64,000 nt of DNA. It comes from Tulasnella sp. 424 (lineage: Eukaryota > Basidiomycota > Agaricomycetes > Cantharellales > Tulasnellaceae). How positions within the stretch are numbered: the first letter of the stretch is position 1; each line of letters begins with the position of its first letter. Below are positions 10,662-23,058 of this stretch, piece after piece. A program made the position numbers and the translations under genes. Under the pieces are notes generated by a model that was not told where the DNA came from, searched no databases, and saw nothing but the letters and a program-made list of their open reading frames with translations. The stretch is from the NCBI GenBank assembly GCA_019633425.1, contig WSUB01000075.1:62001-126000 (forward strand). Reading direction: 5' to 3'.

Positions 10662-11832
10662 ATGGCTCAAGTTGCAAACGCTCTCACTCGCCTGCTTGGT
10701 GCATACAAGTCTTTCAAACGTATGAGGTTGTGATGACGCTTACCATTGCGCTTTCACAGTTCCTTTGGGTATTGGCCTTTCAGTGGCCAGTGCAAGTATC
10801 TACGATGTGCCCGGAGGCTACCGTGCAGTCATGTTCGACCGCTTTTCTGGTGTGAGGGCTGAGGTGGGTAGCAGGACTTTGTGCGAGATGTGCAGAGACT
10901 CATTGTGCTGCTCGTTCTAGGCCAGCACCGAAGGCACCCATTTCCTCATTCCATGGCTGCAACGAGCCATCCTGTTCGACTGCAGAACAAAGCCAAGGGT
11001 ATGGATCTACCTGTGTATTAGATGCATCCTGGAACTCATATTTTCGTTACGGCTAGAATATTTCGACGACAACTGGCTCGAAGGACTTGCAAATGATCTC
11101 GATCACGCTCCGTGTCCTTTCCCGACCGGACGTTCAACACCTATCCCGAATTTATCAAACCTTGGGCCTGGATTATGACGAGCGTGTGCTTCCGTCCATT
11201 GGAAACGAAGTTTTGAAGGCGATCGTCGCACAGTTCGATGCTGCCGAACTGATTACGCAGCGGGAGGTGGTACGTGCCGAAATATGCGGACATCGGTTAG
11301 AATACCCGTTGACGGTCTTAATGGCCTCTAGGTATCATCACGGATACGTGAAGATCTCCTTCAACGAGCAAGCGAGTTCAACATCAAGTTGGAAGACGTC
11401 TCCATTACCCACCTCACGTTCGGAAAGGTAGCTTGATCCCTTGCTGACCAACTAGCTCCATTTTGCTTACCAGTTTCCAACAGGAATTTACTGTAGCTGT
11501 TGAAGCTAAGCAAATTGCGCAGCAGGATGCGGAACGGGCGAAGTTCATCGTTGAGAAGGTACGGTGGTGTTTTTGATGCGGGCGCAAACCGAGCTAAAGC
11601 TGGTCGTCACTAGGCTGAACAAGAACGTCAAGCGGCTGTCATCAGAGCAGAGGGAGAGGCGGAGGCTGCTGCCACAATTTCGAAGGCTCTTGCCAAGGCC
11701 GGAGACGCGTTCGTTGCGTTCCGAAAGATCGAGGCCGCAAAGGCCGTTGCTCAGTCACTGTCCACCAACAAAAACGTTACCTATGTGCCGTCGGGCCACG
11801 GGAATATCCTTCTTAATGTACCCACCCAGTAG
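10662..11832 (+). CDS. PHB1: Prohibitin-1, mitochondrial inner-membrane ring subunit
   Basis: The spliced protein starts [18 protein letters not shown] and continues through [121 protein letters not shown] and ends [13 protein letters not shown]. This is an end-to-end match to the PHB1 side of the prohibitin pair: a short N-terminal membrane anchor, the SPFH domain and a C-terminal coiled coil. With PHB2 it forms the ring complex of the inner membrane that stabilises respiratory chain and protease assemblies. At least six exons; for example donor GTATGAG after residue 20 and acceptor TTTCACAG. The stop is TAG at 11830-11832. Confidence 0.95.
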
Positions 11833-12391
11833 TTATCATAGGTTATGTCGCAGTGCAGCATATTCATCTCCCCGTTGGCTGATGGTTCGTTGCGCTCGAG
11901 ACCGCCGACGGCCCGGCGTGATTACCTCCTTAATGTCCCTGAGTTCGAGAGCCCTCGTCAGACACTGGATCTGTGGAGGCAAATCTGCCCGTCATTCCCC
12001 CGCGATGGCGCCTGAAAAATTTGTCGATGTGCCCCTGACAGCGACAGCGCAGATAAAGCCTGAGGTCCTCCCTTCCATCTCGGTCTTGTGAGTGGTGAGG
12101 TGGCTTGCGACTCAAAGAGGAGAACCGTGAGTGAATCTACTGACTGGCTAAAACTCACCGCAACGACCATCTCTTTGCTCTCTCCGGCTGCGTTTTCCTC
12201 TCTCGTCTCGTTTCCTCTCTGTCTCCGTCTCTTCTCTTTCCTTGTCTCTTTTCCTCTCTCATCTCCTCTCATCGTTAGTCTATTGCACGAATAGACCCAT
12301 TTATCGTTAAAACTAACCCAAGTGTCTGTGTCCCGCAGTATTCTCTGTTTCCTTACTCCTTTCTCATCTCTGAATCTTTAACGATCTCACC
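11833..12391. other. Intergenic stretch with PHB1 3' flank and PUB1 promoter
   Basis: No coding frame is supported here. The right half holds the pyrimidine-rich tract described separately, followed by the PUB1 5' leader. Confidence 0.6.
12168..12290 (+). promoter_or_regulatory. Long CT-rich tract upstream of PUB1
   Basis: About 120 nt consist mostly of CTCT/TCTC on the plus strand, ending 100 bp before the PUB1 start codon. CT-rich tracts are common core promoter elements of highly expressed genes in filamentous fungi. The role here is inferred from position and composition. Confidence 0.55.
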
Positions 12392-13923
12392 ATGAGCGCT
12401 ATCGAATCCTATGAGGGTGGTCACTCTGAGGGCATGCCCATCGTAAGTGCTCGCTCGATATGAGCCGATCCCAGTCTATATTGCAATTCGACCACGACTG
12501 ACCGTCCCCCACATCATCCCCCTACACAGCGCCGTGCCCATCTCTATGTTGGAAACCTCAGTCCTCGGGTCACCGAGTATATGCTAACCGAAATCTTCGC
12601 CGTCGCTGGGCCAGTCTCCAACGTCAAAATCATCCCCGACCGAAACTACCAGCATGGCGGCCTAAACTACGGGTTCGTAGAGTACATGGACATGCGCTCT
12701 GCCGAGACCGCCCTCCAGACGCTCAACGGCCGTAAGATCTTCGACACTGAGATCCGCGTCAATTGGGCTTACCAAGGCACCCAAACCAAGGAGGACACTG
12801 CTGGTCATTTCCACGTTTTCGTCGGAGACCTTTCGCCCGAAGTCAATGATGCCGTCCTGCAAAAGGCCTTCAGTGCCTTCCCCAGTCTGTCAGACGCTCG
12901 TGTCATGTGGGACATGGGCTCTGGTAAATCTAGGGGCTATGGCTTCCTGTCATTCCGTGACAAGACCGATGCGGAACAAGCTATCGCTACAATGAACGGA
13001 GAATGGCTGGGGTCGCGTGCCATCCGGGTCAACTGGGCAAACCAAAAGACTCAAGGTGCCCGAGCTCCTGGCATGGGTGGCCCGATGGGTGGTGGAATGC
13101 CTATGGGTGGAGGATTTGGTGGTGCACCCGCCCCAATGAACTACTCAGGTGGTCCCATGTCCTACGAGGGCGTCGCGACCCAGACGTCACCCTACAATAC
13201 TACCGTTTACGTCGGGAATCTCGTCCCTTACTGTACCCAGGCAGACCTCATCCCCCTATTCCAGTCAATTGGGTATGTGTCGGAGATCCGAATGCAGTCA
13301 GACCGCGGTTTCGCCTTTGTCAAGCTCGACACCCATGAAAACGCTGCTATGGCCATTGTACAGCTCCAAGGCCAACTCGTTCATGGCCGCCCGATCAAGT
13401 GCAGCTGGGGCAAGGACCGCGATGCTCCTCAACCTGGTACTCCTGTCGCGCCTGCTGGTGGCATGGGTTATGGTCAAATGGTGAGACGCTACGAGATCCC
13501 CTTTTACGATCCTCTCTGATTTATGTGTTGTAGCAGCAACCCATGTACGGCATGCCACAGGCAAACGCTTACGGCGCATACGGCTTTGGTGGTTATCCAG
13601 GTTTCCCTAACATGGCAGGAGGGGCGGATGCGTCGGCTGCCGGAGGCATGGCTGGAATGCCACAGCCCGCAGGAAGTGTTGATCCTACAATTGCTGCTGC
13701 GACTGGAGCTGCAGGCGGTACCACGCCAGGCGGGATGCCGGCTGCAAACCCTTGGGGAGCGACGACCGATCAAAGTACCGCGGCGCAACAGGCGTATTAT
13801 ACTCAATACTGGAGTAAGTGCTTCTCAACCAGTAAAGTGCTTTGTCCTGATCCATTACTTCCCACAGACTATTATGGTCAAAACGCCGGCCAGGCGGGCG
13901 ACCAGACTCAAGGAACAGCGTAA
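12392..13923 (+). CDS. PUB1: PUB1/TIA-1-type RNA-binding protein with three RRMs
   Basis: Four exons (12392-12442, 12530-13480, about 13537-13813, 13868-13923) give about 444 residues. RRM1 (residues about 20-95) has RNP2 LYVGNL and RNP1 NYGFVEY; RRM2 (about 107-185) has VFVGDL and SRGYGFLSF with the PUB1-like FPSLSDARVMWDMGSGKS; RRM3 (about 240-315) has VYVGNL and RGFAFVKL. A Gly/Met-rich linker separates RRM2 and RRM3, and the tail is Gly/Ala/Gln-rich ending GQAGDQTQGTA. Pub1/TIA-1 proteins bind U-rich mRNA, stabilise transcripts and join stress granules. Exon 4 and the 3' flank have a degenerate second copy at about 16668-17012. Confidence 0.92.
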
Positions 13924-14170
13924 ACCATCTACATCACCTAATTCAATTGTTGTCCACACACTCCCTTCCTCGACTGTATGCCCGATGATGACCAATTATT
14001 TCGTCTTGGCACAAGTAGTTTATTGTGTAGCTCACAATGATATTTCATGCGTGTGTTGCGAGGTTTTCCCATTCTCGATTTTCGTGTGTACCAAGATAAC
14101 AACATTGTCAACTTTTAGGCAAGAGACCTCCATGGAAGTTGATTCAAATATTTCACGTATCCTATTTAGA
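13835..14170 (+). repeat. Source copy of the duplicated PUB1 3' segment
   Basis: This stretch, from within PUB1 intron 3 through exon 4 and the 3' flank, aligns by eye with 16665-17012. The blocks TTATTGTGTAGCTC, AATGATATTTC, GCGTGTG and ACAACATTGTC occur in the same order in both. Confidence 0.85.
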
Positions 14171-14203
14171 TGAATCCCAAGGTGACCATCTATGACAGGA
14201 TAT

Positions 14204-15612
14204 TCAGAGTTTAAGAAGAGGGTTATTAGCTGGGACGCTGGCCAACTATGAGAGACGTATTGATGCTATGAGCCACGAATTCACATCGAGGTTTCTCGGG
14301 GCTTACCGTAATTCCGGCGCATTTAGACACATTCAGACATGCCTTTACGACTGTGGTATAGTCAGATACTGCTGCTCCTTGAATGTCGAGTTCAGTTATG
14401 GCAACTTGGGAAGCTGCGGTGGCGAGAAGGGTCAGAGCAGCTTGCACACCTCCGGCCCCACCAGCCGATAAATGGCCTAAACCCGCGAAATCTTAGTGCC
14501 CGAAACTTTCAGGTAAACCGATTTACCCGCCTTCCATGCCGATTCCGTCGATTGGAACGCCTTGCGCAATCAACGATTTGACTAACGCCACCATCGCTTG
14601 TGTCTTCGCATTCACGCTTTCAATGTTGTAATCTTCAAGGAGTTGGATGCATTTCGGTCAGCTTCTCTCCATCAACGTATGAAAGGAAATGTTGCCCCAC
14701 CAACGATGTAGAGTTTTGGACTTGGATCGGCGGCGCGAGCTGCGGCGAAGGCGATGTTTATGAAGCTTTTGCCGAGAACATTATAGAATACCGAAGCTCG
14801 CATTGACCCGTCTTCATTGAGGACCTCGGCGCAAACGTCCCAGTTGAAGATTTTTCCTTTGTAGCGGGCCACGAGCGTTGTGACATGGGTTTGGATTACC
14901 GATGTCAGGACGGAGGCACTGCTAATAGAAGAAACCCAAGCTGGCAGTTGACTTTGCCACTGCATGGAAGATACTAGTCGTGAGTATGCAGCACGATCAT
15001 CGACCCTCGTATAATTTGTGACTGACAACAAGATAGCGCCCTCTAATAAGCTTGCCGTTAGTGGTAGCCCAATTAACGAAATAGTCGGACGATGCAAAGC
15101 TGAAGGATCCTTGAGATGGCTCGCTGAAGAATGAAGGTCTGGTCAGCGCGTTACTACACGTAATATTGAAGAATATACGTGCGTTGCGTCCCACTTCATC
15201 GCGTTCGCGGGCGTTACAGAGTTGAAGCTTGCGGGAACAGTCGCTCCTGCGTTCACCACCACTCCTCGGTACCCTAATGCTGGGGACGCAGACGGTTTGA
15301 TGGATGAGGTGCTCGAGACACCGCTAGCCGATACGCCGGTGGAGACAACGCTGGCGGACGTCACGGATGTCTGGCATTGGGAGTAATAGTCATTAATATA
15401 CACGCAAACCAGTCCCGAATCACAAGTTGTAGAGCCTGTATTCCTAGAGGGTCAGCGTGTCCCCTCCGATAGATCAGAGACGGCGGATAAGCCCAACCTG
15501 TCCACCCAATTCCTCCGCATTGTCCCCACAAAGCGACTGCGGAAACGAGGGGAACGCTGAAAGCCAAGTAAGAGATGGTAGAGAATACAGAGATCTTTGA
15601 GTAGAATGGCAT
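14204..15612 (-). CDS. GH10 endo-1,4-beta-xylanase with N-terminal CBM1; degenerate C-terminus
   Basis: Start 15612 with a signal peptide ([18 protein letters not shown]), then a cellulose-binding CBM1 ([11 protein letters not shown], an intron, then [10 protein letters not shown]...YYSQCQ), a Ser/Thr-rich linker and a GH10 domain: ITPGN-like [29 protein letters not shown], the acid/base glutamate in [17 protein letters not shown] and the nucleophile in VAITELDI. It would cleave xylan outside the cell. The start of the catalytic domain is shorter than in the neighbouring paralogue. After KCAGIT and a GTAAGC donor, the last exon only matches the paralogue for about 20 nt and then diverges to a stop at 14204-14206, so the final beta strand and helix (GVSD...SWRS...PAY) are missing. 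It may be inactive. Reading through the donor gives an alternative stop at 14226. Confidence 0.8.
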
Positions 15613-16424
15613 TTTGGTGGTGCAGGCTGAAACTGGCAGGACAGTTGGGAGGTGCAGTAGCGTAGGCCGCCACCGTGATCCCTTCACAGCATATTTCAGG
15701 GGGGAGCCAAGATATCTCCTACGCTTCTCTCTCTACATTTGGAATTACTCCGTATGGAGGCAATCGATAAGAACTGTATTTTTGCTTCTAACAAGCTCAC
15801 CAGTGTGTACCTTGCCTTGGCGGTTAAGAAACCAGGCACGTTACAGGCCTTGGGAATCAATAACCCGCGAGACAGGGCGATCCTCGGTATGTTACTAGCG
15901 GATGGTATGGGAGCAATGTCGTTGGCGAGCACCGAATGTATCGGACAGAAGTTGTTAAAAGGCTACATCGCGCGGATAATTACTGACAGGCACACCCGAA
16001 GGAATTGAAAGTCCCTACTGGGTGCCTGAGTGGTCCATAGAAAACACCCCGTGGATGTGTTTAACATGGTCGTGGAGCGAAGGAATTTGATTCAGGAAGA
16101 TTCAAGATGGAACGACGCACCCGGAAACTGATGCGCATCCCAAGACTCAAACTCGGCCTTTGGTGAGAGTTTGTACCTCACGGGTGGCAAAGGAAAGAGC
16201 GTTTCATCTTTGAGCTCCCAGGAAGGACCGATACTTCCAAGCTCTAGCTGGTGTTGCGTTAAGTCCCTGATTGAATGGATATGCTGTTCCGATTTGCAGC
16301 TTTGGTAGTTCTCCTGAATTATGAAGATGTCTCTGGTACGCCCCACAGGACTTGACAGCACCGGACCTGTTCATGCCAGAATTTCTAGTTCAGGCTGTAC
16401 CGGCCAACCAGTAACTGTTGTCAC
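15613..16424. other. Stretch between xylanase gene and xylanase fragment; no gene seen
   Basis: Short frames on both strands show no domain, signal peptide or splice support. The left part should hold the promoter of the CBM1-xylanase gene. The right end leads into the GH10 remnant. Confidence 0.5.
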
Positions 16425-16664
16425 GGGGTTTGGATTACCGTAGTCGAGTTGGCCGCATTGTCGACTGACGACACCCAAGATGGAAGTTGAGAATGCCGCT
16501 GGATTATAGAAACATTTAATTGGGGGCACAATCCAAGATTTGAGCGGCACATCAATCATCGACACTCACAACCAGGACATGTCTGCGGATTGGTTTGTTG
16601 TGGAAAAGTGCCCAGTTAGCAAGAAAGTCGGCTGAACTAAAGTTGAAGCGCCCAGCCAGTGAGG
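16425..16664 (-). pseudogene. GH10 xylanase fragment
   Basis: The minus strand reads GRFNFSSADFLANWALFHNKP then IRRHVLV, an intron-like gap, then [16 protein letters not shown] and TTVIQTP followed by a stop. These blocks match the middle of the two neighbouring xylanases (EPSQGSFSF...NWA...[11 protein letters not shown]...[10 protein letters not shown]). Signal peptide, N-terminal part and all of the protein after the TTVI block, including both catalytic glutamates, are absent. The fragment is directly joined on its upstream side to the duplicated PUB1 3' segment. Confidence 0.8.
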
Positions 16665-17012
16665 TGTTTTGCCCTGGCCCATTCCTTGGGTCTTATGACC
16701 AGAACGCTGGCCAAACTGGGGACTGGACCCAGGGAATAGCCTAAACATCTACACATTATATTATAATAATTCAACAGCCTTGACCACTCTATATATCCCA
16801 ATTGTTTTCCACTCCCTTCCTGACCGTATGTTTAACGATGGCCTATTCTTTTCTCTTGGTACGGGTAGCTTATTGTGTAGCTCCCAATGATATTTCGTGC
16901 GTGTGCTGTGAAATATTCCTCCAGTCTCGACTCTCATGTACATCGAAATGACAACATTGTCGACTTTTAGCCTAGAGTCATCCTCTGAAGTTGATCCGAA
17001 CACTTCAAGTAT
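16665..17012 (+). pseudogene. Duplicated 3' end of PUB1 (last exon plus 3' flank)
   Basis: The plus strand encodes YDQNAGQTGDWTQGIA and a stop, matching the last PUB1 exon NYYGQNAGQAGDQTQGTA. The following 280 bp keep the order of the PUB1 3' flank with scattered substitutions. The splice acceptor of exon 4 has been lost. No upstream PUB1 exons are present, so this cannot be expressed as part of PUB1. Confidence 0.88.
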
Positions 17013-17183
17013 CACACCAAAAAAAGAGCCGACACCAGACTATCTAATGAATACCAGCCTTCCTATAATACCTCGGGTTGCGCGCTCGGCTCCTTCGCAT
17101 CGCATCGCATAATTTCATTGGGCGTTTAACAAAGATACGGCACAGACATTGGACTAAATTCAAGGCTCGAAGAAGCGGTGCTA

Positions 17184-18502
17184 TTAGGCATATAGCAAAG
17201 CCGTATAGGCTGGCTTGGGATTGTACTGTGCATCGAACAATAAACTGGTTACGGATCGCCAGGACGCGGACTGGGCGTCCGAGACTCCGGCCGACTACGC
17301 AAGAAAGGTGATGAGGACGAATCGAGAGAGTACGGCTTGTGCACATACCGTAATTCCGACGCATTTCTCCGTATTCAAACACGCATTGAAAACGACTACG
17401 TAATCTGCAGCCGCCGCCCCAGGTACATCGAGTTCAGTTATGGCCAATTCCGATGCAGCAGTGGCAAGGAGCGTCAGAGCAGCTTGTAGACCTCCAGCTC
17501 CACCAGCGGATATATGGCCTAATCGACTGCGTGATCAGCATTCATCTTCAGGAATGCTTTGATTCATCTACCTTCCAAGCCGATTCCGTCGATGGGAACA
17601 CCTTGCGCGACCAAAGACTTGACCAAGGCTACCATCCCCTGCGTCTTTGCATTCACGCTTTCTAGGTTGTAATCTTTAAACTTGCGTTAGTCTCGGGAAC
17701 CGACAACCTGAAAAACAAGGAACTAACCAACGATGTAAAGCTTCGATGTCGGATCGGCAGCTCGAGCCGCGTTGAAGGCAACGTTGATGAAGTTCTTGCC
17801 AAGAACGTTGTAAAATACCGATGAACGCATCGATCCATCTTCGTTTAGGACTTCTGCGCATACGTCCCAGTTGAATATTCTACCTTTATAGCGGGTTACG
17901 ACTGTTGTCACATGGTTTTGGATGACGGTGGTCAAAGTAGCCGCGTTGTTGATCGACGACACCCAGGAAGGAAGTTGAGAATGCCACTACATCACAGAAG
18001 CATTCAATCGACGGCACAGCTCGGATTGAGTTTTTTCGATCGATCGTCGAGACTCACAACGAGAACATGTCCCCGGATTAGTTTGTTGTTGGAAGCTGCC
18101 CAGTTCACAAAGAAGTCGGCTGGACCGAAGGTGAAGTTCCCTTGGGTTGGTTCACTAGCTCCCGAGACTCAGAGAGAGGTATAAGTACACCAGGCTTAAC
18201 GAAAAAACTTACGTAGCATCCCACTTCATCGAGTTTAGCGAGGTGATGGGACCAAAATCGGTCTGGACGAGGGTTGCGCATTTGGAACTTAAACCGCTGA
18301 GACACGATGATTGATCAGCAACGACACCCCAATATTCTAGCCCTCTGTCCTTTGCGTGCGCATCGAGAGACGGCGGCGGCCATACGCCTGTTGCCCTTGC
18401 TCCTAGGGCAGGCGGGCTGGCACCAGCTTGCCGTATGGCAACGGCAGAGACAAGACTCGTGCTGAGTGTGAGCACAGACAGGACAGAATATACAGGGAAC
18501 AT
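17184..18502 (-). CDS. GH10 endo-1,4-beta-xylanase without CBM1
   Basis: Start 18502, stop 17186-17184. A signal peptide ([20 protein letters not shown]) is followed directly by the catalytic domain: [64 protein letters not shown] with acid/base Glu in [28 protein letters not shown], nucleophile Glu in [14 protein letters not shown], and a last exon [19 protein letters not shown] then [17 protein letters not shown] before the stop. The residues before GVSD are SA instead of the usual VW, which follows from the acceptor chosen (GCGTAG) and may be a model error. The complete GH10 fold suggests an active secreted xylanase. It is a close paralogue of the gene at 14204-15612 but lacks the cellulose-binding module. 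Confidence 0.87.
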
Positions 18503-20545
18503 CTATAGAACTTTGATAAACTCGGCGGTAATGTGGCTGGAAGTGAAAGTCGTCGAGTGGCAAAGTGTTGAGGGCCAACGATGTGTCGTGCAATCAATTG
18601 AACTCCACCAACATTATTTAACTTGCAGGTCCTCCCAAACGTAGACATACTCCATCTAGGAAAGCCGGATTAGAGGCGATTCTTGACGGGTGATATAGGC
18701 CGCTATATTGAAGTGTGAAGAGGTCAAATGCTCAGGCGTTCCTGAAGCGTAGGGAAAGCGAGACAGGACAATCTTCGGTGTGTATCGCAAGCAAGAACAT
18801 GCGGGAATTCCGTTGTCCGGAACCATGGCGATTGGGTGCAGATGGGACGACGCGTGGAAATGGAAATAGGTGGAAGAATTCAACTCGCTAACCAATGAAG
18901 GTCGTTTTGTCACTCAGCCAATCTGGCATTATGATTACTACATTTGCGGGCGATATAATATTATACATACCTATGGTTGAGTGCCGGTTCCAGTCTTCGC
19001 AGAACTTATGTGGACGAAAAGCGTAAACACTTTGACTTGGAATGTGAACTGACGACACAAATTATTATGATACAGCTTATAAACGAGAGTCAAATGATGA
19101 TTGCTTCGCGAGGGAGGGCTCGGGAGAAGTGATGCTTTCGCGGAAGACGGAAGGATCCATTACCCTTGTGGTGGGTGGCCATCCATAAGCGAGTCTTCCT
19201 TACCCATAGGATACACGTAGAGCGATCCAGAAGAAGTCGGCAACGCATTCCCGGGACTATCAGCGGAGAGTTGTCGACGCAAATGATCTTCAACCCTTGC
19301 CTACGGCTTCTCCTTGGTGGCACGCCGCGAGCCAATCACCACCCTGCCGACACTCGGAATGGGTTTTCGGGCAGGCAGATGACACGCCGGGGTTCAGCGA
19401 GCATGAACGAAAGAGTGTGATACATCGGGGTGTTCTTGTCTCCCTCTCCGACCTTTCAAGGGGGGTTGACGTACGGACATAATCAACGTTACTGTGAGTA
19501 TCTCGTGGAATGGTGTCCCGACGTCCCGTTGTATAAGACAACTACGCACAACGTCGGCTGTAGAGATTTTTTTTTACAACTCGATCTTGCGTTCAAGGCG
19601 AATCCAGCCCTGGTGCAGATCGGGGGACTGGAGATACCAAATCAACCACGCTTCCGAGTCCTCGCATCTACTCGAGCGTCGGAATGACGGCAATGGCGAT
19701 AATACGGCTCGTTGCGGGGCTCGGTCGTGACCCTTGACGCCAATTGTTAGCCCGCTAGCTATGCTCAAGTGCTGGACGCCTGACTTACGTATGCTTCGAC
19801 GTCAGGTTTTCATGCGCCGCGTTCAACGACGATAAAGCTTTCGAGACAAGACATTGTTACCACCACGTTCCCTACACTTCTATCGTCAAACCATCTACTA
19901 TTAATCCTCAGTTCACCTTTGGGGGCGACAAAGCCGCGGGGCCTGACTTTCCTCCCGAAGCGAAGCAGAAGCCACCCGATGAACGAGTGCTAAGTCGAAG
20001 GACTTGATGGAAAGTCTGCTCCAGGAGAAAATCCGCTGGTCAGAAGCGTTGCGACGACGGAGCCTCAGGGTGAGCCAAATTTGTTGCCGGATGGATGTCT
20101 TGGCACGTGATTGCTGACGCTGGATGAATCCTCGCCGCCCATAGTTCGACGCCGTTGGGATAAAGGCATACAGACGGCCCGACGTGAGTAAAGGCTGTGA
20201 AATCCGATGAAGTAAAGTTTCTTCTCGTAACTATGTCTCGCTGATAGGTGGGTAGGCAATTGAAAGGCAATCATCTAGGCATTTATTCCAAACGACTACG
20301 ATTTGGCTCAGCAATATATGCAGCTCTTCTAATTGTTGCAGCGTCCTGTTAGCTATGCCCAATGGAGACGTAATGAAGGTAGCTTACCACAATGAAATCC
20401 CACCCGGATCCTCATGTGTGGTGTGAACGTCGATTAACACGTGCTCAGGAAATGAAATGTATTGAACAAGAAATGCGTAGCGTATGTCATGAGAAAGAGT
20501 GCAGTCTGGATATGCGTTGAAATAGCCTCCATACAAACAGCGAAC
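18503..20545. other. Two-kilobase stretch without a recognised gene
   Basis: All frames on both strands are below 95 codons, overlap each other and show no domain, membrane segment or splice pattern. No repeat shared with the rest of the window was noticed. The left part should contain the xylanase promoter, the right part the YPT7 3' flank. Confidence 0.5.
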
Positions 20546-21555
<1,010 letters not shown>

Positions 21556-21728
21556 AGCAGAAGAACTTGAAAAAGACGTTGAGAGTGATAATAGTCGGAG
21601 GTGGTGCACGGAGAGTTGTCTCCTGAACTGGCCTCAATCTCAACTTGTTCCCACATCAGGTCCCATGTTCGATTTGTCTCCTGACCATCCTCCACCCCCT
21701 GCTACATTAACCTCCGCCTCTTTCAGCC
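21556..21728. promoter_or_regulatory. Shared divergent promoter region of YPT7 and ATG16
   Basis: 173 bp separate the two start codons. It contains pyrimidine-rich stretches on the plus strand (around 21620-21725). No TATA box was recognised. Confidence 0.6.
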
Positions 21729-23058
21729 ATGAACGCTGGATGGCAAGAGGAGCTTCGACAGAAGCTCGTTGAGCGTAACTCTCGGGAGTCGGCGTATGCT
21801 GGTATCATTGAACAGTGTACGCCTGCAACAAGCCTATCCCCAGCTTCCGACACTCACATCGTCCCCGTTTTCGGCAGATCGTCGCCTTGCTCAGCAGACC
21901 AGAATGCTTAAAGAACGAAACCAGTCTCTACTAAGAGCAGTTGGCACTGTGAAAAATCAACCATCATCCGGTGTCGGTGGCTCTACTCCTGGCCTAGGCG
22001 ATGAGTGAGTCTCTCTAAGGCGATGCTTCGAAGTGACTACTGACCGACTCCGCCTTGACCCTTCTCTATGACTTCTAGCAATGCTGTCAGAAACGCCTAC
22101 ATTGCATCTTTGGAGTCCCAGATATCGTCCCTCCGGGACGAAATGGCTGCTGTTTACAAGACACAGGGCCAGAATGCCCAGAGATTACTTGCCATGAACG
22201 AAACACTGCGGGAGAAGGAGGAGGTATCGCGTCTAGCTTCCGAAGAACTTAGAAGGGCGAAAGACGATGCTCTTGTGCTGCGGCGTAAAGTTGAGCAACA
22301 CAATGACCTGATGTCTGAGAAAAACGATCGGGTACAGGTGCGTGTTGATTCACGCAGTCCAAACCATAGCATGTCTGACAAACTTTCATCAGACCCTTAC
22401 CGATGAGATTCAAGCCCTGGAGCTTGAGCTGAACCAAGTAAATGAACGCAATCAAGTCTTGAAACAGGACAACGCTTCGTTACTTTCGCGGTGGATCGAC
22501 AAGATGAATGATGAAGCGGAGAAGATGAATACTGCCAACACGTGCGTTCGCCTTCCTCTGCAATTATCCTCGAGATCGGAACTGACGCCCTGGTACGGCC
22601 ACCAGGTTCTACGAAGACATGAAGGGCAAAGGTTGGAAAAGTGGGCGCAGTGGGGGAAGCGACACTGGTGGGTCCGATACTGGTGCTGGCACTGGTAGCA
22701 GTCATCGACGGAAAGCTTCAGAGGATTCAGAAACCTGGTCCGCCAATAATGGGGAGGTGCGTCCATAAGTTCATGCGTTTATCTTTCGTTTCTTCCCAAA
22801 CGTCCGTTCCGTTTATTCTTGGTTCGCATTCTTATTCCTACGCTGATAATTTCCTCTCTTTCCCTCTTTTTCTCCCTGGTGGTGTCGTTGCGGCTCCTCG
22901 CAAATTGTACCCACACTCCACACACGTCGTCATTATTCAATTTATTCAAACGGGCCTCTCTTGTCATTGTAGGAACCCCCCAGCCAACAGCGGGCACGGC
23001 CACCCCGGGCGGCTCGGAAAGCTCCGAATGGTTAGTCGTGGACGACGCGGAACATTGA
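21729..23058 (+). CDS. ATG16: Autophagy protein 16-like coiled-coil protein
   Basis: Start MNAGWQEELRQKLVERNSRE, an N-terminal amphipathic helix as in the ATG5-binding end of Atg16, then RLAQQTRMLKERNQSLLRAV and a long coiled coil with YIASLESQISSLRDEMAAVY, LREKEEVSRLASEELRRA, LTDEIQALELELNQVNERNQ and DNASLLSRWIDKMNDEAEKM. The DNASLLxRWLxKMNxEAxxMN block is a signature of the Atg16 family. The tail is Gly/Ser-rich and the last exon ends SSEWLVVDDAEH. There are no WD40 repeats, as in other fungal Atg16. With Atg12-Atg5 it directs Atg8 lipidation at the forming autophagosome. Introns include an unusually long one of about 215 nt (about 22758-22972). Confidence 0.88.

Noticed and set aside
12968..13200. 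Gly/Met-rich repeat in PUB1 considered as a tandem repeat array.
   Set aside because: It is an ordinary low-complexity linker between RRM2 and RRM3.
16092..16361. Minus-strand frame of 89 codons next to the xylanase fragment, checked as a possible missing xylanase part.
   Set aside because: No block of the GH10 family can be found in it.
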